Positions 32,849-41,433 of a DNA stretch of 64,000 nt are shown piece by piece; position 1 is the first letter of the stretch, and the number at the start of each line of letters is the position of its first letter. The notes below the pieces were generated by a model. The model ran no database searches, was not told the origin of the DNA, and was given only the letters and a program-made list of their open reading frames with translations. Location: contig CAMVPA010000005.1 of assembly GCA_947169245.1 (NCBI GenBank), forward strand, positions 30,905 through 94,904. Direction: 5' to 3'. The position numbers and the translations under genes are program-made. The stretch comes from an uncultured Prevotellaceae bacterium. Lineage in GTDB: Bacteria > Bacteroidota > Bacteroidia > Bacteroidales > Bacteroidaceae.

Positions 32849-34591
32849 ATGAAAATAAAGAATATCAAATTATATTTGGCCGCTGCTGTCATGGGACTGG
32901 GACTAACCTCGTGCGAAGACTTCCTGGACCGCCCGACAGAAGACAACTACACGGCAGGCCAATACTACCGCAACGACGCCGAATGCATCGCGGCTGTCAA
33001 CTACCTATATAACTCGCCGTGGTACGATTTCCAGCGCGGCTTCATCTACTTAGGCGAAGTCACTGCCGGCAACCTGTATGCTAACGGTACCGATGAGCAT
33101 ATGTACCTGGACTTCTCGTACAACTCCAGTTCCAAGCACATCCGTAATATGTCGTATTCGCTATGGGCTGTCAACGGCCACGCTAACGTCGTACGTAACT
33201 ACATTGCGGGCAGCGGTGCTTCGCAGGCCGTCAAGAACCAGACCATGGGCGAGTGCCTGCTATGGAAGGCCATGGCCTACTTCTATCTGGTACGTACTTT
33301 CGGCGACGTGCCCATCGTCCACGACAACTCAGAGATGCTGGAGAGAGGCGACTACAACGACCAGCTGAAGGTTCAGAAGGCCGATGTCTACGAGTACATC
33401 TGCTTGACGCTGGAGAAGGCCATCGAGTTGCTGCCTGAAGTATGCGACGAGGGACGCCTCGACAAGTACTGCGCCAAGGGTCTGCTGGCCAAGGTCTATC
33501 TGGCCAAGGCCGGTGTCAGCGGCAAACTGGACAACAATGACCTGCAGAAGGCTTACGACTACGCCAAGGACGTGATGGACAACAGCGGCCGTCAACTGGA
33601 AAAGAACTATGCCGACGTCTTCAAACTCGAGGGCAACAAGTCGAAGGAGAACATGATTGCCTGGCGCTGGGTGGTCAGCGGCAACTGGACATCTCAGAAC
33701 TCTTTCCAGTCAGACCTTGGTATGACCGGTATCGATGAGTTCGGCGATGTATGGGGCGAATGGAACTGCCCGTCAATTGACTTGCAGGACGCCTTCGGGT
33801 TCAACGTCCTCGACGACCCGAAATCGCGCCCCGATGTTGACACCCGCCGTAAGGCCACGTTCATGACCATCGGCGATGTCGTTCCCTACCTGTGGCGCGA
33901 CCATGGCGGCTTCGACTATATGCGTTTTGAATACGACAAGACTTACAACGACGCCGCTTGGGAGCAGCACAGAGCACCAACGGGTTGTAACGTCGTCAAA
34001 CATATGTACGGTAACAACGCCGACCATATGGCAGCCCTCGGATCGTCAGCCGATCGTATGGCCAGCTCGCTGTGCACACCGTTACTCCGTCTGGCCGATG
34101 TCTATCTGGTACTGGCCGAGGCGAAAGTGCTGATGGGTCAGGGTAGCGACGCCGATGCACTGAAGGCCTTCAACGCCGTTCACCAGCGTGCCATTCCCAA
34201 CGCCACGGCCAAGACATCGCTGACGTTCGATGACGTCTGGAAGGAGCGCCGTCTGGAGCTCGCCCTTGAGGGCGACCGCTGGTACGACTTCGTCCGTCTG
34301 TCATACTACAACCCCGAGCGCGCCATTTCAGAAATCAAGAACCAGCGCCGTAACGTCTATTGGAACCTTGACCCGATGTTCAAGAACTACTATAAGACAG
34401 GACAGTGGCAGCTCGTCAACAAGGACGACGACGGTAATGACCAGACAGCCATGTACGACGACCAGACGCCTGCACCTAACGTGAACATCAGCAGTTTCAC
34501 CATTCCGTTCCCGATGGAAGACCTCACCTTCAACCCACACCTGAAGGAAGACGCCATCCATGTGGACGTCCGCGAAACCTACAAGTATTAA
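32849..34591 (+). CDS. susD-like: SusD-like outer-membrane lipoprotein
   Basis: 580 residues; the glycan-capturing lid of the SusCD transporter. Lipoprotein signal with lipobox 'GLTSC' at about residue 22, then 'EDFLDRPTEDNYTAGQYYRN', TPR-like helices ('LLWKAMAYFYLVRTFGDVPI') and a C-terminal 'WKERRLELALEGDRWYDFVR' signature of the RagB/SusD family. It is between SusC and the glycan-binding lipoproteins on one operon. Confidence 0.95.
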   Translation: MKIKNIKLYLAAAVMGLGLTSCEDFLDRPTEDNYTAGQYYRNDAECIAAVNYLYNSPWYDFQRGFIYLGEVTAGNLYANGTDEHMYLDFSYNSSSKHIRNMSYSLWAVNGHANVVRNYIAGSGASQAVKNQTMGECLLWKAMAYFYLVRTFGDVPIVHDNSEMLERGDYNDQLKVQKADVYEYICLTLEKAIELLPEVCDEGRLDKYCAKGLLAKVYLAKAGVSGKLDNNDLQKAYDYAKDVMDNSGRQLEKNYADVFKLEGNKSKENMIAWRWVVSGNWTSQNSFQSDLGMTGIDEFGDVWGEWNCPSIDLQDAFGFNVLDDPKSRPDVDTRRKATFMTIGDVVPYLWRDHGGFDYMRFEYDKTYNDAAWEQHRAPTGCNVVKHMYGNNADHMAALGSSADRMASSLCTPLLRLADVYLVLAEAKVLMGQGSDADALKAFNAVHQRAIPNATAKTSLTFDDVWKERRLELALEGDRWYDFVRLSYYNPERAISEIKNQRRNVYWNLDPMFKNYYKTGQWQLVNKDDDGNDQTAMYDDQTPAPNVNISSFTIPFPMEDLTFNPHLKEDAIHVDVRETYKY

Positions 34592-34613
34592 TCCTTAACA
34601 GACAACAACTATC

Positions 34614-35876
34614 ATGAAAAGAATATATAAGAGTCTACTCTTGCTGAGCGCTCTGGTACTGACGACATCAGTCTTCACTGGTTGTAAGGACGAGCCCGAC
34701 AAGTACGAGATCAGCAAAGGCAAACCGACCATCCGCTATATACGCACGCTTGGACTGGACTGCGCCGACTCACTCATCACCGGCGCCTACATGGACAACA
34801 ACATCTGCATCGTAGGCAACAACCTGCGCAGCATCACCAAGATGTTCTTCAACGACCAGGAGGCCAAACTGGTACCGAGCCTGATTACCGACAACACGAT
34901 GATTGTCACCGTGCCAGGCCAGATTCCCGGTGTCGTCTACAACAAGATCTTCATGATCAACAACTCCAACGACACGACGACCTACGACTTCCAGGTGCTC
35001 GTGCCCGGTCCGACCATCAACAACATGAGCAACGAGTGGGCACAGGCCGGCGAGAAGGCCACCATCTACGGTAACTACTTCGTCGATGACCCCAACACCC
35101 CGTTGGCACTGACCATTGGTGGCAAGAAGATTGACATCGACAACTTTGACATGACTTCCATCAGCTTCACCGTTCCCAGCGGTCTGGCCGAAGGTCCTGT
35201 AGAGGTAGCCACTGTCTACGGCAAGAAGAAAGCCCGTTTCAACTTCCACGACTCCCGTGGTATGCTGTTCGACAACTGGGACAACGGCTGGACGGACGAT
35301 TACGCCAATGGCATGTTCAAGCACGGCTGGCATGGTGCCACCATTCTTAACGACGACAACTCACTGGACGGCTACTACCTCCAGTTAGGCGACTGCGACA
35401 TCAGCGACGACACATGGGATGACAACCACCTGATCTTAGAATACTGGCCAGAAGCTACTGACCGTCTGTCAGACAAGGTCAGCTTTGCCAACTTCGAGAA
35501 CATGGCTCTGAAGTTTGAGGTCAACATCCCTGCCAGCAACCCGTGGACGAACCTGTCCATGCAGTGTCTGTTCACTGGCGATGAACAGGTGACTAATGCC
35601 ACGGCCAACAACACGTTCTTCCACGACGTGGACTACCCGCGTGCACTCTGGACACCTTGGAGTCAGACAGGCAGTTACGACACTGGCGGCAAGTGGACCA
35701 CAGTGACCATTCCTATCTCTAACTTCAAGTACCTTGAGACAGGCGTGGCATCAACGACGGCTTTGAATGCCAGCAACTTCACCGGTCTGACCCTGTTCAT
35801 CTGGAACGGTGTCAAGAGCGGCACGACGTGCCATCCAATCATCCGCATCGACAACATCCGTGCGGTGGAGCTCTAA
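34614..35876 (+). CDS. Surface glycan-binding lipoprotein with IPT/TIG-type domain
   Basis: 420 residues. Lipobox 'VFTGC', then IPT/TIG-like beta domains ('ICIVGNNLRSITKMFFNDQE', 'EKATIYGNYFVDDPNTPLAL') and a C-terminal domain resembling the SGBP-B glycan-binding domain ('GMLFDNWDNGWTDDYANGMF', Trp-rich platform, 'HPIIRIDNIRAVEL'). It occupies the SusE/F position and likely binds polysaccharide at the cell surface. Follows SusD after 22 nt. Confidence 0.85.
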   Translation: MKRIYKSLLLLSALVLTTSVFTGCKDEPDKYEISKGKPTIRYIRTLGLDCADSLITGAYMDNNICIVGNNLRSITKMFFNDQEAKLVPSLITDNTMIVTVPGQIPGVVYNKIFMINNSNDTTTYDFQVLVPGPTINNMSNEWAQAGEKATIYGNYFVDDPNTPLALTIGGKKIDIDNFDMTSISFTVPSGLAEGPVEVATVYGKKKARFNFHDSRGMLFDNWDNGWTDDYANGMFKHGWHGATILNDDNSLDGYYLQLGDCDISDDTWDDNHLILEYWPEATDRLSDKVSFANFENMALKFEVNIPASNPWTNLSMQCLFTGDEQVTNATANNTFFHDVDYPRALWTPWSQTGSYDTGGKWTTVTIPISNFKYLETGVASTTALNASNFTGLTLFIWNGVKSGTTCHPIIRIDNIRAVEL

Positions 35877-35939
35877 GAATTAAGAGTTAAGAATTAAGAG
35901 TTATCGCTTCGCGATTAAGAAATAAGAGTTAAGAATTAA
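35877..35939. repeat. TTAAGAATTAAGAG junction repeat
   Basis: The entire 63-nt gap consists of degenerate TTAAGA(A/G)T units around a short ATCGC-TTC-GCGAT hairpin. It provides no obvious Shine-Dalgarno for the next gene. Confidence 0.7.
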
Positions 35940-37796
35940 ATGACTATGAAAGTATATCGCAAAATATCAGTATTGGCACTGGCCGCACTGGTTGTCACGA
36001 CAGGCTTCACCAGCTGTAGCGAGGACGACCTGGATACCAACCAGTACAACAAGAGCGGCGTGAACATTCTGGCCTTCGGCCCCATGCCGATCACACGCGG
36101 CGAGACGATGCGCGTCACGGGAACCCGCCTGAACAGCGTCAAAGAGGTGCTCTTCCCCGAGGGTAATCAGAAGCTAACGCCGTCAACGACGTTCATCACC
36201 GGCGACTTTGTCCTGACGAACTCCGAGGAGATGACCGTCACCATTCCCGACCAGTGTGTGCCCGGCAAGCTGCGCCTCGTGCTGAACAGCGGCGACACGA
36301 TTGTGTCGAAGTCAAACATCACCTTCGCCGAGGAGGTGAAGGTCAGCAGTTTCTCGCCCAACAGCGTGCACGCAGGCGACATTCTCACCATCAAGGGTGA
36401 CTATGTCTGGAACATCGGCCAGATAGTATTCTTCGACCACGTGGCTGTCGACGCCGAGTCGTTCGTCAAGAACACCCGTTCCGAGATTCAGGTTCGTGTA
36501 CCGGCCGAGGCAAAGACTGGTGAGCTGACCTACAACGACGGAAGCGACGGTGCAGAGAACTTCACCATCGGCAACCTCAATGTCGACGCTCCGAAGGCCA
36601 CCGCCATCTCGAACGCTACACCCGACTTCGGCGAGCGGGTAACCATCACGGGCGAGAACCTCGACCTGGTGACCACCATCGACTTCCCTGCCGTCAAGGA
36701 AGTAGCATTCACTGCCACTGCTGACGGCAAGTCGATTGCAGTCGCTGTTCCCAGCAATACTGTGTCAGGTACCGTCACGTTGACTGCTGCCTCTGGTCTG
36801 ACGACTTCAGTCGACATCACCATGCCCTTGGCCACAGTCACAGCTACCGCCCCGACCAAGGATGTGAAGGAAGGCCAGACCGTAACCATCAAGGGTACAA
36901 ACCTCGACCGCATCACGCAACTGATACTCCCCGCTATCAAGGAGCCTCTGGAGAAAGGTTCGTTCACACAGAGTGCCACAGAGATTTCATTTGTTGTTCC
37001 CGAGAAGATGGGCGACGGCACCGTGATTCTCGTTCAGCACGAGAACTACAGCATCGAGTCGGATAAGATTTCTATGTACAGCGAGGATCCCGTTGAGACC
37101 CTGTGGAGCGGCAACATGGACATTGACTGGAACGTGGGCGGTTGCCTGCAGACCATGGCCTACGGTGCCTTCGACTGGTCTACTGTAGAAGCCGGCACGA
37201 AACTGTACATCACCTACGAGAAGAAGACTCCTGGTGACAGCAACTGGGGCTGTCTGTCCCTGCGTCACGGTATTGAGTGGGGCGCCCTACCCGGCAACTT
37301 CGGCTGGCAGTACGACTTCCCCGACGATGGCGGTGTTTATACGGTAACACTGACACAGGACGTTCTGGATGATCTGATTGCCAACGGCGGATTGATTATC
37401 ACTGGCTTCAACTTCGTCATCACAAAGCTGGCACGTTCTATCCCCGAGAACGTCATCTGGAAGGGATCCTTGGACATTGACTGGAACGTGGGCGGTTGCT
37501 TGCAGACCATGGCCTACGGTGCATACGACTGGTCTACTGTAAAAGCCGGAACAAAGCTGTGCCTCACCTACGAGAAGAAAACTCCCGGTGACAGCAACTG
37601 GGGCTGCCTGTCGTTGCGTCATGGCATTGAGTGGGGCGCACTGCCCGGCAACCTCGGTTGGCAGTACGACTTCCCAAGCGACGAAGGTCTCTACGAAGTA
37701 CAGCTGACACAAGATGCTATTGACGATTTTATTGCCAACGGAGGACTGATTATCACTGGTTTCAACTTTATCCTCAAGAAGGTGGTGATGAAGTAA
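35940..37796 (+). CDS. Surface glycan-binding lipoprotein with duplicated C-terminal domain
   Basis: 618 residues (Met3 at 35946 is an alternative start). Lipobox 'FTSC', three or four IPT/TIG domains ('MPITRGETMRVTGTRLNSVK', 'SVHAGDILTIKGDYVWNIGQ'), then two almost identical 118-residue C-terminal domains ('IDWNVGGCLQTMAYGA', 'GDSNWGCLSLRHGIEWGALP'), each rich in Trp and Tyr. The duplicated domain may be a carbohydrate-binding module. It would raise avidity for the same glycan taken up by SusCD. An intercistronic hairpin separates it from the GH5 gene. Confidence 0.82.
   Translation: MTMKVYRKISVLALAALVVTTGFTSCSEDDLDTNQYNKSGVNILAFGPMPITRGETMRVTGTRLNSVKEVLFPEGNQKLTPSTTFITGDFVLTNSEEMTVTIPDQCVPGKLRLVLNSGDTIVSKSNITFAEEVKVSSFSPNSVHAGDILTIKGDYVWNIGQIVFFDHVAVDAESFVKNTRSEIQVRVPAEAKTGELTYNDGSDGAENFTIGNLNVDAPKATAISNATPDFGERVTITGENLDLVTTIDFPAVKEVAFTATADGKSIAVAVPSNTVSGTVTLTAASGLTTSVDITMPLATVTATAPTKDVKEGQTVTIKGTNLDRITQLILPAIKEPLEKGSFTQSATEISFVVPEKMGDGTVILVQHENYSIESDKISMYSEDPVETLWSGNMDIDWNVGGCLQTMAYGAFDWSTVEAGTKLYITYEKKTPGDSNWGCLSLRHGIEWGALPGNFGWQYDFPDDGGVYTVTLTQDVLDDLIANGGLIITGFNFVITKLARSIPENVIWKGSLDIDWNVGGCLQTMAYGAYDWSTVKAGTKLCLTYEKKTPGDSNWGCLSLRHGIEWGALPGNLGWQYDFPSDEGLYEVQLTQDAIDDFIANGGLIITGFNFILKKVVMK
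37100..37793 (+). repeat. 354-bp tandem duplication within the glycan-binding lipoprotein gene
   Basis: TGGACATTGACTGGAACGTG occurs at 37117 and again at 37471, giving a 354-bp (118-codon) period. Long stretches between are nearly identical, indicating recent duplication or ongoing gene conversion. Confidence 0.85.
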
Positions 37797-37818
37797 CCAC
37801 GACAAGACAAAAAATACC

Positions 37819-37853
37819 AAGAGGCACTGCTCCGACAGGGAGTAGTGCCTCTT
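37819..37853 (+). terminator. Intercistronic hairpin before GH5
   Basis: AAGAGGCACTGCTCC (37819-37833) pairs with GGAGTAGTGCCTCTT (37839-37853), one mismatch, without a T tract. It may stabilise or partly terminate the upstream mRNA and lower GH5 expression. Confidence 0.55.
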
Positions 37854-37880
37854 ACAAGCTAAACAAAACACCCTTATATC

Positions 37881-39446
37881 ATGAGAAAAAAACTATTACT
37901 AATTCTCTCCGCCATCGCCCTACCACTAATGTGGGCCTGTGGCGACGATGAAAGCGAAGATACCCCCACACCGTCGGTGACTGTTAGCTTGCGTTCGTGC
38001 AGCATCACCGAGGGCACGGAGTATAAGGCCACTGAGCTGACAGAAGTAACCCTCTCCTACAACACCACGGTGACGGTCAGCCCATCGGCCAACATCACAC
38101 TGAATGGCACGAAATGTACTGCAAAGTCGAGTCCGACTACGTCAATGGATGTCATCATCACTCTCCCGACGTTAGAGGAAGGGAAGTCCTATAAACTGAC
38201 CATCTCAGCTGGCGCCATCGTGAGCAAGACTGACAACACGGCGTCGGCACCTGCCTACACGGTGAACTTCACAACGAAAGCGGCACCTCAGCCCACCGAC
38301 AACAGCGCCACGGCACTGGCCAAGCGACTGGGATGGGGCTGGAACCTGGGCAACCACTTCGACACCAGCAGCGGCGAGGACGGCGTTCACCCGCAGTGGG
38401 GCTACTGGGACAAGGCCACGCCCACGCAGACACTCTACGACAACCTGAAGAAGGCTGGCGCCAGCACCGTGCGCATCTGCGTCACCTGGGGCAACTACCA
38501 AACCACTGACGACAACTGGACCATCGAGCCAGACTATATGGCAGAAGTGAAGCAGAACGTCGACTGGGCTGAGTCCGCTGGACTGAACGTCATCCTGAAC
38601 ACCCACCACGACGAGTACTGGATGAACATCAAGGAGGCTGCCAGCAACAACATTGTCAACGACCAGATCAAGAACCGCCTCAAAAAGACGTGGACACAGA
38701 TTGCTGAAGCCTTCAAGGACAAGGGCGACTTCCTCTTCTTCGAAGCATTCAACGAGGTGCAGGACGGCAACTGGGGCTGGGGAGACAACCTCAAGGATGG
38801 CGGCAAGCAGTATAAGACGCTCAATGAGTGGAATCAGCTGGTGGTGGACGCCATCCGCGCCACTGGCAGCAAAAATGCCACCCGCTGGATTGGCGTCGCA
38901 GCCTATGCCTCCAGTCCGAAGTTCGCCCTCGAAGACAGCTTCACACTGCCTACCGACGATGCCAACCGCCTCATGGTGAGCGTACACTTCTATGACCCCG
39001 ATGCCTTTACACTTACGCCCCATAAAGAGAACTACGGAAAGTCAGAATGGGGCCACACCGCAGCATCAGGAAAGTTTGTAGCTGGCAGCAACGAGGACCA
39101 TGTCGTGGAGACCTTCCAGAAGCTGCAAGAGAAGTTCATCGCTAACAACATCCCCGTCTACATCGGCGAGTATGGCTGCGTGATGCACAAGAGCGACCGT
39201 TCGAACCTCTTCCGCAACTACTATCTGGAATATGTATGCCGCGCTGCCCACACCTATAACATGCCGGTGGTCATCTGGGACAACAACTCCGTTGGCGGCG
39301 GCGACGAGCATCATGGCTACTTCAACCACAACGACGGCACGTACCTGAACGGCTTAGAGTCATTGGTGCAGACCATGATCAAGGCTGCCACAAGCGACGA
39401 CGCCAGCTACACCCTGGAGTCAGTCTACAACAAAGCGCCGAAGTAA
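37881..39446 (+). CDS. GH5-family endo-glycanase lipoprotein
   Basis: 521 residues. Lipobox 'LMWAC', an Ig-like (Big_5-type) domain at residues about 30-130, then a GH5 catalytic barrel from 'RLGWGWNLGNHFDTS'. The acid/base is Glu292 in 'FEAFNEVQDG' and the nucleophile Glu430 in 'YIGEYGCVM'. His residues of 'LNTHHDEYW' and 'VSVHFYDPDAF' are conserved. It resembles endo-beta-glucanase subfamilies; mannanase or mixed-linkage activity cannot be excluded. As a surface lipoprotein in the SusCD operon it probably makes the first cut. It overlaps the convergent NigD-like gene by 27 nt. Confidence 0.9.
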   Translation: MRKKLLLILSAIALPLMWACGDDESEDTPTPSVTVSLRSCSITEGTEYKATELTEVTLSYNTTVTVSPSANITLNGTKCTAKSSPTTSMDVIITLPTLEEGKSYKLTISAGAIVSKTDNTASAPAYTVNFTTKAAPQPTDNSATALAKRLGWGWNLGNHFDTSSGEDGVHPQWGYWDKATPTQTLYDNLKKAGASTVRICVTWGNYQTTDDNWTIEPDYMAEVKQNVDWAESAGLNVILNTHHDEYWMNIKEAASNNIVNDQIKNRLKKTWTQIAEAFKDKGDFLFFEAFNEVQDGNWGWGDNLKDGGKQYKTLNEWNQLVVDAIRATGSKNATRWIGVAAYASSPKFALEDSFTLPTDDANRLMVSVHFYDPDAFTLTPHKENYGKSEWGHTAASGKFVAGSNEDHVVETFQKLQEKFIANNIPVYIGEYGCVMHKSDRSNLFRNYYLEYVCRAAHTYNMPVVIWDNNSVGGGDEHHGYFNHNDGTYLNGLESLVQTMIKAATSDDASYTLESVYNKAPK

Positions 39447-40103
39447 GGGGCCGTTATAAGTATTAATGCTAATTTGAAGAGTGTCTGCCTCAGTATCTTT
39501 CAAAGGGATGCTGAGGTAGACTTCTTTAGAGTAGTACTCAGGTTGGCCACCCTGGTCATGATAGAGGCGCAGGTACTGTGTGCTGCGTCCATCTGGATGG
39601 CTGACGACAGTGTCCGAGACACAGCCAAAAGTTTGCTTCCCCATTTTCTCATCCTCCGTAGTGCCCGTCATCACCCGCAGACGCAGGTTCAGGTATTTTC
39701 CGTTGCGCGCACGCCAAAGGCTAGTCAGATGGACGGGATCAGTCTTGATGCCACCTTTTATGAGGTTGGCGGCTTTAACAGAGGGAACAAGCACCGGCCC
39801 CATGCTATAGGCATCAACGACTCCGTCATTCAGGAAATAGTAGAGCAGGGCACGGTAAATGGTGTCGCTCTTCTCTATCCAACTGACGGTGAACGGTGGC
39901 TCTGTGCGCAACGAGTCGCCGTCGTCGGTCAGCACATAGTCAACACGGCTGTCGTGCCTCACATGGACGTTTACCAAGTCGGCACGTAGCTGCGAGAACT
40001 CCCCCTCGCCCTTGTCGTAAAGATCCTGAGTACAAGAGTTAAGAGTAACGAGTAATGAGAAATTAATAATGATGATTACTAAGAGGCGGAGATTCTTTTT
40101 CAT
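39420..40103 (-). CDS. NigD-like lipoprotein
   Basis: 227 residues; lipobox 'LNSC' at about residue 24 and a two-domain beta protein similar to NigD-like proteins (OB-like N-terminal part, beta-sandwich C-terminal part, 'GKYLNLRLRVMTG', 'VYLSIPLKD'). The hydrophobic core of its signal peptide (INFSLLVTLNS) is encoded by a degenerate repeat of the TGAGAAA/TGAGTAA family (40030-40065). Its ATG overlaps the acyltransferase stop by 4 nt, so the genes are probably coupled. Role unknown. Confidence 0.75.
   Translation of the reverse strand: MKKNLRLLVIIIINFSLLVTLNSCTQDLYDKGEGEFSQLRADLVNVHVRHDSRVDYVLTDDGDSLRTEPPFTVSWIEKSDTIYRALLYYFLNDGVVDAYSMGPVLVPSVKAANLIKGGIKTDPVHLTSLWRARNGKYLNLRLRVMTGTTEDEKMGKQTFGCVSDTVVSHPDGRSTQYLRLYHDQGGQPEYYSKEVYLSIPLKDTEADTLQISINTYNGPLLRRFVVD
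40030..40065. repeat. Repeat-derived signal-peptide core
   Basis: TACAAGAGTTAAGAGTAACG followed by AGTAATGAGAAATTAAT is the same kind of repeat as at 13163-13212 and 35877-35939, here in the minus-strand reading frame of the NigD-like lipoprotein. Confidence 0.65.
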
Positions 40104-41380
40104 AAGGCGGCAAAATGGTTATGAAGTGGAGTGGCATACATCGTAAGCATACGCTCACGCAGATATGCCTCGTCCTTCTGTGGCAGTTGTACCTTGGCTA
40201 ACTGTCCCAGCAGATACTTTTCGAAGCGCTGTTCGTCGGCCTCGGTATAATGGTCACTGTAACTGCGCTCGCCACTGAGCAGGTCGGCAGCAATGTAGTT
40301 ACAGGGAAAGAGCTCATAGTTGCGGTGTATCTCACGATCCATGTGGTGGGCCATGGTTGTGAAGAATTCCTTGGCCGGCAAATGCTTCAGTTCGTCAATC
40401 CATGTATTGACGGGCGCAGCCACACGGTAGACAACACGACCCTTATAGCCGAAGATGCCGGTCTTCATGTTGTCGAGGTCGTCCTGCTTGCTTTTCTTGA
40501 AGGCGGGGTTGTCGCGCTTCTGCTGAAACTCCTGAGCCTTCAGGTAGTCGCAAGGGTCATACTCATAGCTGATGGTCAGCGGCACGATGTTCAGGTCACG
40601 GAGCTGGTCGGCAGGAGAGACAGCCCCAGTGCCGGTGGCAGAACCATCGACCGCAGGACTTCCCATGGCAAGCATCTTCAGCACGGCGTCCTGTGTGCGG
40701 TCGTCACTGTCCTTCGCCCTACCCTCGCGCTGGGCTATCCAGATGTTCTCCTTTTTCTGTGTGACGGCATAGTGGATGTAGCGGCTCATCAGATGCGAGG
40801 CGGTCAGAGTCTCGCGCAGCGAGAGGCCGCGGCGCACGGTGAAGGCCTTGTTCATACGTACCAGCCGCTTGATCCAGGGATAGATGAGCAGGTTGTCACC
40901 AATGCCAATCTCCACCGTCGTCTGGTAATGCGCCTCAATGAGCTTTACGTCAAGAAACGCTGAGTCGAGAACGATGTCGCGATGGTTGGAGACGAAGGTG
41001 TAACGTTCTTCAAGTTTAGAGTGTGGAGTGTGGAGTGTAGAGTGTGCACACTCTAAATTCGTATCATCAAAGGAGCATCCGTCAGTATGCTTGCGGATGA
41101 TGTAATTGACGATAGGCTTCATGAACCGCTTCTGGAAGTCGAGCGGAGTCTTGACACCCTTAAAGGCCAGACGCAACAGTCCGTTGCGCACGCCCTTGGG
41201 CAGCCATGGCACAAAGCCCTTCATCAGCACACTGAACTGGCGGTCGTTGATCAAGTCCTCGAACGCCTGCTTCATCTCTTCAGCCTCGTACGGACGAATC
41301 TCGTCAAAGGGTCCACTCAAGCCCTCCCCAAGGGAGGGATGTTTGGTCACATAATCATTTTCAACCATATTGTTACTCAT
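40100..41380 (-). CDS. Glycerol-phosphate-type acyltransferase (LPLAT family)
   Basis: 426 residues. The acyltransferase motif is 'FVSNHRDIVLDSAFLDV', with 'REGRAKDSDDRTQDAVL' as a downstream block. It probably acylates a lipid precursor; the acceptor is not identified. Relative to the pattern I remember ('FDDIRPYND' near the start), residues about 10-25 ('TKHPSLGEGLSGP') are extra and encoded by a palindromic repeat; another insertion of about 16 residues ('LECAHSTLHTPHSKLE') lies just before the catalytic motif. Fourth gene of the PASTA-RluD-Ddl-acyltransferase-NigD operon. Confidence 0.82.
   Translation of the reverse strand: MSNNMVENDYVTKHPSLGEGLSGPFDEIRPYEAEEMKQAFEDLINDRQFSVLMKGFVPWLPKGVRNGLLRLAFKGVKTPLDFQKRFMKPIVNYIIRKHTDGCSFDDTNLECAHSTLHTPHSKLEERYTFVSNHRDIVLDSAFLDVKLIEAHYQTTVEIGIGDNLLIYPWIKRLVRMNKAFTVRRGLSLRETLTASHLMSRYIHYAVTQKKENIWIAQREGRAKDSDDRTQDAVLKMLAMGSPAVDGSATGTGAVSPADQLRDLNIVPLTISYEYDPCDYLKAQEFQQKRDNPAFKKSKQDDLDNMKTGIFGYKGRVVYRVAAPVNTWIDELKHLPAKEFFTTMAHHMDREIHRNYELFPCNYIAADLLSGERSYSDHYTEADEQRFEKYLLGQLAKVQLPQKDEAYLRERMLTMYATPLHNHFAAL
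41012..41060. repeat. GAGTGTG repeat inserted in the acyltransferase gene
   Basis: Five degenerate GAGTGTG/GAGTGTA units bounded by inverted TTTAGAGTGTG (41015-41025) and CACACTCTAAA (41047-41057). The segment is 48 nt, a multiple of 3, and encodes 'LECAHSTLHTPHSKLE' in frame just before the catalytic HRD motif. Confidence 0.75.
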
Positions 41381-41421
41381 TATTACGTCTATTTAAACAT
41401 CCCTCCCTTGGGGAGGGCTTG
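41318..41421. repeat. Perfect 27-bp inverted repeat around the acyltransferase start
   Basis: The 27-nt arm 41318-41344 is the exact inverse of 41395-41421; each arm contains CCCTCCCTTGGGGAGGG, itself a palindrome. The 50-nt loop holds the start codon (41378-41380). In the minus-strand mRNA the arms would fold over the start region. Confidence 0.85.
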
Positions 41422-41433
41422 GGTAGGCTTTAT

